Below are positions 7,913 to 14,411 of a stretch of DNA of 14,411 nt, piece after piece. The stretch comes from CAYPZL01 sp964415045. Lineage in GTDB: Bacteria > Planctomycetota > Phycisphaerae > Sedimentisphaerales > Anaerobacaceae. The notes below the pieces were generated by a model. That model was not told the origin of the DNA. It searched no databases and worked only from the letters and a program-made list of their open reading frames with translations. The position numbers and the translations under genes were made by a program. Numbering within the stretch: the stretch's first letter is position 1; each line of letters opens with the position of its first letter. The stretch lies in NCBI GenBank assembly GCA_964415045.1, contig CAYPZL010000147.1, positions 1-14,411 on the forward strand, written 5' to 3'.

Positions 7913-9278
7913 CGTTGCCCGGACCGCCTTCGTCTGTGATGAGTTCGAGGTTCACCTTCCCGTGACGCAGGAAGACCGCCAGGGGATAGAGCACGCCCAG
8001 TGCGGCCCAGGGATCGTCGTGCGAGAGGACGTCGTAGATATTGTCCTTGTGGTCTTCCAGGAGTTGCTTAGCCGTTTTGAACCGGGCCTTGACGTCGAGA
8101 TACTCTTTGACGCCGTGGAAGAGGCCCCGGATGCTCCGGCGTTTCGAACCCGTGCGGAATTCTTCCTTGGCCTGCTCCCAGGAAACCTTGAGCCCGGCCA
8201 TGCGTTCGTCGTCGTCGGCGATTTCCTGCAACGTGGCGAGAAAGGCCAGGATCGGCGTCTCGGTGCGCACGTCGGTTCGGGTTTTTTCCACCGGTTCGAT
8301 GTGTCCCTCCGCGGCCAGTTGAAACAGCAGCCAGGGATAGTCCCATCCGGATTCGACGGACTGGATGAGCCCGCCGAAGAAGCGCGGATTGACTTCGATC
8401 AGTCGGGGTGGCGACTGCGGTGTGCCTTCCCATCGGAAGTCCAGTTGAGCGATGCCGTGCCAGCCGAGCGATCCCAGAAGATCGCCGGCGATGCGTTCCA
8501 TTTCCGGCGCCTCGACGGTCTCGCGCATGACGGTCGCGCCCCGCTCGGCCGGGAAGGCGCGCAACCCGCGGTACGTCATGGACGCGACCATCCTGCCCCG
8601 GTCGAACAGGGTCGTTACGCAGTAGTCGTCTCCGGGCACCGCTTCTTGAATGATGGGATAGTCTTTCTCCTTGAGTTTGAAATGCTCGACGAATTCAGTG
8701 AAGGTGGATTTCAGCTCGTCGAGCGTCTTGACTTTGCGTATGCCGACGCCGGAAGCGGCTTCGCGCAGTTTCACGAAGGCCGGCAGCTTCACCCGCGCCG
8801 TCGTGGCTTCGAAGTCGGCCATGTCTTTCGGTATCCACGTCGTCGGAATTGGCAGGCTGCGCTGCATGGCGTAGGCTGCCAGAGTGCCCTTGTTGTGGAC
8901 TCGCTCGATATGCTCGATCCGCGGGATGGGCACGCGGATGTGCGGCTCAAAACGCTCCCGGTGGCGTGCGATCAAGTACGTTTCCTTATGGATGGGCATC
9001 AAAACGTACGGTGTCGCCTCATCCTCAGGCTTGTATTGCCGGACTACTTTCTCCAGCGCGTCGAGAAACGCTTCGGGTTCCTTCGTGGGGTTGGGGTAGC
9101 GAAATTCTTCGATGCTGTAGCGCGAGAACGAGGCGGCCGTCATGCGGTACTCGTCGCCCGTGACAACCTGGACGCCGCACCGCCCGAGGCTGCGAGTGGC
9201 GACGAGCGTTTGCCAGCCACGCGAAAATGTGATGATGGCTCGTCCGGCGGGGCCCGCCTTTTCTATATGCTCGCTCAT
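7902..9278 (-). CDS. ATP-grasp ligase of carbamoyl-phosphate-synthase-L type
   Basis: 458 aa, no signal peptide, so cytoplasmic. ATP-grasp enzymes activate a carboxylate as acyl-phosphate and join it to an amine or similar nucleophile. The N-terminal pre-ATP-grasp domain (about 12-120) begins RAIITFSRGWQTL. The ATP-binding part shows NKGTLAAYA (129-137), FVKLREAASGVGI (168-180, Lys170 and flexible loop), IIQEAVPGDDYCV (209-221), and RLIEVNPRFFGG (292-303) with the metal ligands Glu295 and Asn297. A C-terminal tail (about 370-458), not part of the ATP-grasp core, is basic and then hydrophobic (WAALGVLYPLAVFL, 424-437) and may touch the membrane. A full Shine-Dalgarno AAGGAGGT (complement of 9287-9294) sits 8 nt before the ATG, the strongest in the window. 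It is paired by overlap with the C26 peptidase. The acceptor and donor are unknown. Confidence 0.85.
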   Translation of the reverse strand: MSEHIEKAGPAGRAIITFSRGWQTLVATRSLGRCGVQVVTGDEYRMTAASFSRYSIEEFRYPNPTKEPEAFLDALEKVVRQYKPEDEATPYVLMPIHKETYLIARHRERFEPHIRVPIPRIEHIERVHNKGTLAAYAMQRSLPIPTTWIPKDMADFEATTARVKLPAFVKLREAASGVGIRKVKTLDELKSTFTEFVEHFKLKEKDYPIIQEAVPGDDYCVTTLFDRGRMVASMTYRGLRAFPAERGATVMRETVEAPEMERIAGDLLGSLGWHGIAQLDFRWEGTPQSPPRLIEVNPRFFGGLIQSVESGWDYPWLLFQLAAEGHIEPVEKTRTDVRTETPILAFLATLQEIADDDERMAGLKVSWEQAKEEFRTGSKRRSIRGLFHGVKEYLDVKARFKTAKQLLEDHKDNIYDVLSHDDPWAALGVLYPLAVFLRHGKVNLELITDEGGPGNDEQ

Positions 9279-9342
9279 GTCGAAAGACCTCCTTGTTCAG
9301 TGCGACTCGGCCTTAGGGCAACGCCGCCTGCGCCCTGTCGAA

Positions 9343-10641
9343 TCAGTCGATCACTGCTTGTCGGGCCAGGGCCGGGAACCTGGCGTTCAGGGTGGCCTTG
9401 CCCGAGGGGTAGAGTTGGGCCATGCAGATGCCGACCATCTGTTCCTGCGGATCGACGAAGAAGGTTGTGTACCAGAAGCCGCCCCAGCCGAAAGTGCCGA
9501 TACTGCCGATCTCGCCCGATTCGCTCAGGCTGCGCCGGACGGAGACGCCGAGGCCGAAGCCGAAACCTTCGTTCAAGTCGCCCACGTGGTCGGCGGTCAT
9601 CAGCTCCACGGTCTTGCGGCTGAGCAAGCGGACGCCGTCGAGCTGGCCTCCGTTAAGCAACATCTGCGCGAAGCGTGCATAATCCGGGACCGTCGAGCAC
9701 AACCCTCCGCCGCCCGAGTAATACTTCCTGGGCCCTTCGTAGGGGTAGGTCGTTGTGTAGGTCATGGCGCCGTCGCCGAGGACGTCGTCGCCCAAGTGCT
9801 TCAGCCCGCCATTGCCATCGGGTCCGTAGACGGCCGCCAGACGCGACACCTTTTTGTCGGGGAGATAGAAATACGTGTCGTTCATCCGCAAGGGCTCGAA
9901 GATGCGCTCGCGCAGGAATTCGTCGAACGACATTCCGGAGACGACCTCGACGAGCCGGCCCAGCACGTCCACGGACAGGCCGTACGTCCACGCCTCGCCC
10001 GGCTGATGCACCAGCGGAATGCGGGCGAGCTTCTTCATGTCGTCGCCCAGCAGGTCATCGTCCTGGAGCAGACCATGGGTGATGCCCGCCTCCTTGTACT
10101 TGTCGCCGACACGCTGGTCCCAGTGGTACGTCAGGCCGGACGTGTGCGTCAGGAGGTGGCGGATCGTGATCGGACGCCGGGTTGGGACGACGTCGCCCTT
10201 CTTGGCATCGTTGTCGTCCGACGGCTCCGTGACCAGGACCGTTGGATTCTTGAATTCGGGGATGAATCTGGCGATCGGGTCCTGGAGCTGGAAATGTCCC
10301 TCCTCGTAGAGCATCAGCACGGCCACGCTGGTGATGGGCTTGGACATCGAGGCGATCCGGAAGATCGTGTCCGGCTTCATCTTGATTTTCTTCTCTTTGT
10401 CTTGCATTCCCACGCATTGGAGATAGGCCGTCTTGCCCCGGCGCGCGATCAATGCCACAGCCCCGGCCAGTCGCTCCTCCTCCACATGCTTCTCCATCAG
10501 GGCGGTGATTCGGCCGAGACGCTCGGTCCCGAGCCGGACCGACCGCGGCGACGCCGAGGGAAGGCCTCGGCCAAACGTTGCCGCGCCGAGCCAGAGCAGC
10601 ACAATCAGAATGCACGGAAAAGATCGCCTCGTCGTTCTCAT
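9343..10641 (-). CDS. exported class-C beta-lactamase-related serine hydrolase
   Basis: 432 aa. The fold is that of class C beta-lactamases, DD-peptidases and EstB-type esterases. A signal peptide (about 1-25, RTTRRSF then ILIVLLWLGAA) predicts export; the RR pair could be Tat or Sec. Catalytic SMSK (98-101) gives Ser98 and Lys101. Also present are HTSGL (166-170), TYGLS (219-223) supplying Tyr220 in the YxN position but without Asn, and GGGGLCST (310-317). The KTG box seems replaced by FGWGG (384-388), as in esterase-like members, so antibiotic resistance is unlikely. The start at 10641 is preferred over 10740: GGAGG (complement of 10651-10655) lies 9 nt upstream, and the longer form adds 33 residues before the signal peptide. 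It lies 108 bp after the DUF4965-type gene and 64 bp before the ATP-grasp gene. Confidence 0.87.
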   Translation of the reverse strand: MRTTRRSFPCILIVLLWLGAATFGRGLPSASPRSVRLGTERLGRITALMEKHVEEERLAGAVALIARRGKTAYLQCVGMQDKEKKIKMKPDTIFRIASMSKPITSVAVLMLYEEGHFQLQDPIARFIPEFKNPTVLVTEPSDDNDAKKGDVVPTRRPITIRHLLTHTSGLTYHWDQRVGDKYKEAGITHGLLQDDDLLGDDMKKLARIPLVHQPGEAWTYGLSVDVLGRLVEVVSGMSFDEFLRERIFEPLRMNDTYFYLPDKKVSRLAAVYGPDGNGGLKHLGDDVLGDGAMTYTTTYPYEGPRKYYSGGGGLCSTVPDYARFAQMLLNGGQLDGVRLLSRKTVELMTADHVGDLNEGFGFGLGVSVRRSLSESGEIGSIGTFGWGGFWYTTFFVDPQEQMVGICMAQLYPSGKATLNARFPALARQAVID

Positions 10642-10749
10642 GACGGCATACCTCCACAGGAAACCGCAAGCCAGTTTGCACAGGGCGCATTCTGCCCCGA
10701 ACCCCGCGCGGACGCAAGAGCAAAGGTCTTTTCGTATCACGCGTACAGG

Positions 10750-12876
10750 CTATGGACGAGTGGGTATGTCGCTGCGGCCAGCGTATTCTTTCCAGAGCTT
10801 CGGGTTGGTGAGGAACTTGACGAAAACGCCGCCAATGACGGGTCGGGCGCGGAAGCCTCGGACTTTGGCGGTGCTGGTGAAGTACCAATCGCTGAACGGC
10901 ACGCGGTCGGGCGATTCATTGACGAAGCGATAGAGCGGGTGAATCAGCTTCTCGAAGTCCCGGCCGCTATCGGCCAGCGTGGCGGACCAGACGAGCCAGT
11001 CGGATTTGGTGAAGTCGGCCCGGTTGTCCAGCGGCAGGCCGTATTCGTTCTGCGTCTTGAGGTAAAAGGCCACCTCTTTGCGGGCGATCTCAGGCGAGAA
11101 GAGGTCCAGGCCGAGGATCTTGTCCCAGACGAGATTATACTTCATGCTCCAGGTGCCGGGTCGATCGAAGGCGAGGCGATAATGGTCGCCGTCATCGGCC
11201 ATTTCGGGCCATTGTCGGGCCATCTCCCTGGCGGCGTGCCTGTACTCGGTTGCTTTATCGCGCAGGCCGCGCATGTCGCAGAGCATGGCGTAGGCGCCGA
11301 TGGCGTTGATGGCCTTGAGAGACAGATTGGTGTTGTGGGCCAGGTGCCCGGTGAAGTCGTCGGTGCAGAGCTGGTTCTCCGGATCGAGGCCCTTGTCTTT
11401 GAGGTACTGGGCCCACTGGGTGAGCAGATCCCAGTATCGCGCGGCGTACTCGGCGCTGCCGCTGGCTTTGGCGGCAGCCGCCGTCATCAACATCATATTG
11501 CCGCATTCTTCAACGGGCATCTGTCTGTCAATCCTGAGTTCGCCTGTTGTACGATCCAGGCCGTAGACCTGGCCGTTGCCTTTGGGATACTGACCAACGT
11601 CGTGAGGTGCGAAGGGAAACGGCCATGCATCCGAGGCCGCATACTCGAAGACCGGAGCGGCCATGCCGTTCAGCAGCGCCGGCGAGAACAAGGCCAGGAA
11701 CGGAGAGGCCGGATAGGACACATCGACGGTGGCCATGCATCCATTCGAGAAGCACTCTTTGTGGAAGAACCAGGGCTCGGTGCCGTCGGGGGAGGCCACG
11801 ATCTTGCCGCCGGCCCAGGTGTGGCGGTAGGCCAGGGCCACGAGCCGTTCGTAGGCCGGGCCGCCGAGGCGACGGGCGTCGCCCAGCAGGCCGGCGTCGA
11901 AGCCGCATCGCTTGCGGTAGATTTCATCGTAACGTTCGATGCAATGGCGCAGCATCGGTACGAATCCGCCGTGTGCCTGATAGTACCAGGGGCGGAGCTT
12001 CTGCCCCATGTACTCGATGGAGAAGATGTCGTCGTAGGCCAGGACCATGGTGCGCCGGACCGGCCTGTCGCCGACCTGCCCCAGATGCAGCGTGCAGGCG
12101 ATGACGGGCCATTCTTTCTCGGCCGGTCGCGGCATGTTCGTATCGTCGGCCTGCGGGATGGCTCCCAACCGGGAAAAGCCGGTGCGCACCGCGTGAGAAG
12201 CGACCGCGATCTGACAGTCTTCGTCTGCCGGGACGCCCACGTAGAGATAGCCCCAGTCGATGCGCCGGTTGTCGCCGCTCTTTTCGAGGATCGGCTGTTC
12301 GGCCGAGCCCATCGAGATGAACTGCATCCCCGCGACAGGTTCGCGCATCCTGCGCCAGACGACCGCCTGTTTGGCGTCGTTGACGACCCACTCGCCGGAG
12401 GCGTCGAAATAGACGGTTGCCTGGTGCTCGGCGCCGTCTTTGGCCATGGCCCGGTAGGTGACAAAAGTCACCGGGCTGCTCAGCAGGCTCAGGTCCGCCG
12501 GCAGCATGGGCGTGATGAAGCTGACGCGCAGCTCGATACCGCCCGCTTCGAAGGCATAGCTCGTCATAGTCGGCTTGACCATGAGCGCGGTCTGGGTAGC
12601 CGCTTGCGGGCAGATCGATTCGGGGCCCATGAAGCGATACGTCTTGCCATCGACGCGGATCATGCCCGTCATGGCGTGGACGGCGCCGGTCCAGTGTACG
12701 GGCCAGCTCTCGTGAAGATGGTCGGAGAAGGACCAGACGCTGGTGTAGGGGTCCATCGTCACCAAAGGCACTGCCGGCGGGCGAAAATCGCCCGGCTCGC
12801 CCGCCCGGACGCCGGACAGCCAGACAAGGATGATCAAAACAGCAAGCACCGCTCGTTTACTTCTGGTTTGCAACAT
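10750..12876 (-). CDS. exported DUF4965/DUF1793 glutaminase A-like protein
   Basis: 708 aa, with a Sec signal peptide (about 1-25, AVLAVLIILVWLSGVRA). The order of regions matches the fungal extracellular glutaminase A family: an N-terminal beta-rich domain (about 30-285, PLVTMDPYTSVWS at 37-49), then an alpha-toroid domain (about 315-700). Within this are HDVGQYP (425-431), MPVEECGNM (453-461), and TDDFTGHLAHNTNLSLKAI (505-523). The family name comes from Aspergillus glutaminase; most bacterial homologues are uncharacterised, and the toroid fold is also used by glycosidases, so a carbohydrate substrate is possible. The start at 12876 is supported by AGAGAGG (complement of 12885-12891), 8 nt upstream. 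The frame stays open much further upstream, but that part lies antisense to a real gene. It is the first gene of the minus-strand cluster. Confidence 0.85.
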   Translation of the reverse strand: MLQTRSKRAVLAVLIILVWLSGVRAGEPGDFRPPAVPLVTMDPYTSVWSFSDHLHESWPVHWTGAVHAMTGMIRVDGKTYRFMGPESICPQAATQTALMVKPTMTSYAFEAGGIELRVSFITPMLPADLSLLSSPVTFVTYRAMAKDGAEHQATVYFDASGEWVVNDAKQAVVWRRMREPVAGMQFISMGSAEQPILEKSGDNRRIDWGYLYVGVPADEDCQIAVASHAVRTGFSRLGAIPQADDTNMPRPAEKEWPVIACTLHLGQVGDRPVRRTMVLAYDDIFSIEYMGQKLRPWYYQAHGGFVPMLRHCIERYDEIYRKRCGFDAGLLGDARRLGGPAYERLVALAYRHTWAGGKIVASPDGTEPWFFHKECFSNGCMATVDVSYPASPFLALFSPALLNGMAAPVFEYAASDAWPFPFAPHDVGQYPKGNGQVYGLDRTTGELRIDRQMPVEECGNMMLMTAAAAKASGSAEYAARYWDLLTQWAQYLKDKGLDPENQLCTDDFTGHLAHNTNLSLKAINAIGAYAMLCDMRGLRDKATEYRHAAREMARQWPEMADDGDHYRLAFDRPGTWSMKYNLVWDKILGLDLFSPEIARKEVAFYLKTQNEYGLPLDNRADFTKSDWLVWSATLADSGRDFEKLIHPLYRFVNESPDRVPFSDWYFTSTAKVRGFRARPVIGGVFVKFLTNPKLWKEYAGRSDIPTRP

Positions 12877-13117
12877 GCCGGTAACCTCTCTATTCGGCAA
12901 ATCCAATGTTCGACTGCGCTTGTGCGAGCACCGGGGGCTATGGTAGCACGGAAGTTCGATGAAGCCAAGACGCTGGCTGCAGTAAAGACGTTTGTGTGTC
13001 GTGTTGTGGCACGTGGACTTGTTCAGGGCAGGGCACTTGTACCGGCGTTTGTGCTGTGGTAGCATTTGGCGTCGCGTCCGCGGATTGGACGGCGCGAAGT
13101 CCCGGTGCGCCGGGATT

Positions 13118-13173
13118 CGTGAAGCGTGAATCGTATCTCGTGAAGCGAAGATTCTGACGAGACACGCTTCACG
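13118..13173. repeat. heptamer repeat folding into a hairpin ahead of the oxidoreductase gene
   Basis: Units GTGAAGC (13119), GTGAATC (13126), GTATCTC (13133) and GTGAAGC (13140) repeat with an exact 7-bp period. The outer arms CGTGAAGCGTG (13118-13128) and CACGCTTCACG (13163-13173) are perfect inverted copies of 11 bp. The inner arms TCTCGT (13136-13141) and ACGAGA (13157-13162) pair over 6 bp. The only bulge is one 7-nt stretch on the left. The hairpin ends 6 nt before the Shine-Dalgarno sequence of the downstream gene. Confidence 0.75.
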
Positions 13174-13179
13174 CAGATT

Positions 13180-13184
13180 GGAGG
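13180..13184 (+). promoter_or_regulatory. ribosome binding site deciding between two nearby ATGs
   Basis: GGAGG lies 1 nt before the ATG at 13186 but 7 nt before the ATG at 13192. Only the second spacing is workable, and it gives a protein beginning directly with the Rossmann strand. Confidence 0.7.
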
Positions 13185-13191
13185 CATGTTT

Positions 13192-14367
13192 ATGAGAACG
13201 GTTCGATTCGGCATCATCGGCTGTGGGATGATGGGGCGGGAATTCGCCAGCGTCGCGGCGCGGTGGCTGCATTTGCCTGAGATGACGATCCGGCCGGAAA
13301 TCGTGGCCATTTGCAATCGCACGCTCGCGGCGCCGAAGATCGAGTGGTTCAAAGAGCACGTCCCCACCATCGAGCAGGTCACCAGCGACTATCGCGAGAT
13401 TCTGGCCAACCCCGACGTCGAGGCGGTCTACATCGCGGTTCCGCACAACCTGCACGAGGAGTTCTACCGGGCCGCTCTGGAGGCCGGCAAGCACCTCATC
13501 GGGGAGAAGCCGTTTGGCATCGACCGGTCCGCCAACGAAGCGATCATCGCCGCCGTTGAGAAACATCCTGAGTGTCTCGTGCGTTGTGCTTCGCAGTTCA
13601 TGTTCTTCCCGGCGGTCCAGAGGATCGGCCGGATGATCGAAGCCGGTGCGTTCGGCAGGATTCTCGAAGTCAACGCCGGCTTTCTCCATTGCAGCGACCT
13701 CAATCCCGGCAAGCCGATCAACTGGAAGCGAACGCTCAAATCCAATGGCGCCTACGGCTGCATGGGCGATCTGGGTCCGCATGCCTGCACCGTGCCCCTC
13801 CGCGCCGGCTGGGTCCTGCGCAGCGTGCGGGCGGTTCTGTCCAACATCGTGCGTCAGCGGCCCGACGGCCAGGGAGGCACCGCGCCCTGCGAGACCTGGG
13901 ATAACGCCACGCTGTTGTGCGAGGCCGAAGATCCGACCTCGGACGGCATTTTCCCGCTGACCCTCCGGACGCAGCGCATCTGCCCCGGCCAGAAGAACAA
14001 CTGGTACATTGAAATTCTGGGAACGAAGGCTTCGGTCAAGTACAGTCTGAAAGAGGCCAATACGCTCAGGCTGCTCGAATACACCCCCGGCGCCGAACAG
14101 GCCTGGCGGCGCGTCGACATGGGCCACGAGGTGACATTTCCCTCGATCACCGCCGGCATCTCTCAGTTCGGCATGTCCGACGCCATCCTGCAAATGTGGG
14201 CGGCCTTCCTGTACGAGCTTGAGAAGGGCGACGTGCCCGCCCCGTTCGCCCGGTGCGTCACGCCGGCGGAGACCGCACTGTGGCATGAACTGTTCACGGC
14301 AGCCCTCGAATCGTGTGAAGCGGATCCCGTAGCGGAGATATATCAAAATGCAAAAATAAGGAAGTAG
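13192..14367 (+). CDS. cytoplasmic Gfo/Idh/MocA family oxidoreductase
   Basis: 391 aa, no signal peptide, in contrast to the exported paralogue at 4982. It is an NAD(P)-dependent sugar or polyol dehydrogenase-type protein. The Rossmann fold begins RFGIIGCGMMG (5-15), with a strand-2 segment VAICNR (38-43), VEAVYIAVPHNLH (76-88) and the EKPFGID lysine motif (105-111). The C-terminal sheet domain includes GDLGPHACT (192-200), the family's G-D-x-G-x-H region, and GTKASVKY near residue 280. Its upstream region carries the heptamer hairpin and a ribosome-binding site at 13180-13184. It is divergent from the DUF4965-type cluster and may share control with it. The substrate cannot be named from sequence. 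Confidence 0.87.
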   Translation: MRTVRFGIIGCGMMGREFASVAARWLHLPEMTIRPEIVAICNRTLAAPKIEWFKEHVPTIEQVTSDYREILANPDVEAVYIAVPHNLHEEFYRAALEAGKHLIGEKPFGIDRSANEAIIAAVEKHPECLVRCASQFMFFPAVQRIGRMIEAGAFGRILEVNAGFLHCSDLNPGKPINWKRTLKSNGAYGCMGDLGPHACTVPLRAGWVLRSVRAVLSNIVRQRPDGQGGTAPCETWDNATLLCEAEDPTSDGIFPLTLRTQRICPGQKNNWYIEILGTKASVKYSLKEANTLRLLEYTPGAEQAWRRVDMGHEVTFPSITAGISQFGMSDAILQMWAAFLYELEKGDVPAPFARCVTPAETALWHELFTAALESCEADPVAEIYQNAKIRK

Positions 14368-14411
14368 AGTTTTGCAAAATGGAGATTAGGCTTATATTCT
14401 TCAAGGAAATC
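14368..14411 (+). promoter_or_regulatory. AT-rich right edge with possible promoter
   Basis: The sequence turns AT-rich after the oxidoreductase stop codon. A palindrome TTTTGCAAAA (14370-14379) overlaps TTGCAA (14372-14377), and TATATT follows at 14393-14398 after 15 bp, a spacing shorter than ideal. It may serve a gene beyond the window. Confidence 0.25.

Larger units (their letters stand above)
12877..13191. promoter_or_regulatory. divergent intergenic region with paired 13-bp repeats
   Basis: This 315-bp spacer lies between the divergent DUF4965-type and oxidoreductase genes. Two direct repeats of GCTRTGGTAGCAY (12937-12949 and 13053-13065) lie 116 bp apart and might be operators or promoter parts. 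A weak promoter candidate for the plus strand is TTGTAC (13037-13042), 17 bp, TAGCAT (13060-13065). A CCCGG-TGCG-CCGGG hairpin (13101-13114) and a heptamer hairpin (13118-13173) follow. I could not place a promoter for the minus-strand gene. Confidence 0.4.

Noticed and set aside
9343..10641. Antibiotic-resistance beta-lactamase
   Set aside because: The YxN Asn and KTG box are not seen; the sequence fits esterase- or peptidase-like relatives better.
9142..13062. 1306-residue open frame on the plus strand
   Set aside because: It runs antisense through the ATP-grasp, serine hydrolase and DUF4965-type genes. The translation has no recognisable domain, and long antisense frames are common in GC-rich DNA.
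13192..13559. Frameshifted alternative reading of the cytoplasmic oxidoreductase
   Set aside because: The main frame is continuous with all family motifs in order, so no frameshift is needed.
12877..14346. 480-residue upstream extension of the DUF4965-type frame, making a 1198-residue protein
   Set aside because: The extension is antisense to a clear oxidoreductase gene and precedes a good ribosome-binding site and signal peptide at 12876.

Overview
The window reads as a chromosomal carbohydrate-catabolism region of a GC-rich bacterium that exports many enzymes, most probably a Planctomycetota (Phycisphaerae-like) genome. This placement is inference. It rests on the GC-rich codon usage, several Tat or Sec signal peptides, two Gfo/Idh/MocA oxidoreductases (one Tat-exported), an exported DUF4965-type glutaminase-like protein, glycosidases of the kind found in planctomycete polysaccharide loci, and 7-bp-period intergenic-type repeats. 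No rRNA, tRNA, plasmid, phage or transposase gene is visible.

Left part (1-4852). A REP-like double hairpin (29-89) precedes a minus-strand pair. The first gene of the pair is a Tat-exported GH51 alpha-L-arabinofuranosidase (1416-2948). The second is a Tat-exported alpha/beta-hydrolase (174-1403), whose ribosome-binding site overlaps the GH51 stop codon. The hydrolase is the oddest gene here. It carries two related heptamer-repeat insertions, translated in the same frame, and it appears to have lost the segment that normally holds the nucleophile serine. Divergent from this pair is a secreted GH28-like right-handed beta-helix protein (3170-4852). Together these genes suggest breakdown of arabinan- or pectin-type polysaccharide.

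Middle (4853-7006). A good promoter candidate (4902-4930) precedes a Tat-exported Gfo/Idh/MocA oxidoreductase (4982-6331). A roughly 675-bp gene-free stretch follows. It holds a terminator-like hairpin, an isolated promoter with a perfect TATAAT box, and about 320 bp further on a strong GC-rich hairpin with a T-run. This is the layout of a free-standing small-RNA gene, but no known RNA family was recognised.

Right part (7007-12876). Four minus-strand genes lie in transcription order: an exported DUF4965/DUF1793 glutaminase-like protein, an exported class-C-type serine hydrolase, a cytoplasmic ATP-grasp ligase, and a membrane-anchored C26 (gamma-glutamyl hydrolase-like) peptidase overlapping the ATP-grasp gene by 11 bp. 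Spacing (108 bp, 64 bp, overlap) fits one operon. Amide or peptide bond making (ATP-grasp) sits next to gamma-glutamyl-type hydrolysis (C26, and possibly DUF4965). The substrate is unknown.

Right edge (12877-14411). A 315-bp divergent spacer holds another heptamer-repeat element, folded into a 17-bp-paired hairpin just ahead of the ribosome-binding site of a cytoplasmic Gfo/Idh/MocA oxidoreductase (13192-14367). The last 44 bp are AT-rich and may hold the promoter of a gene outside the window.
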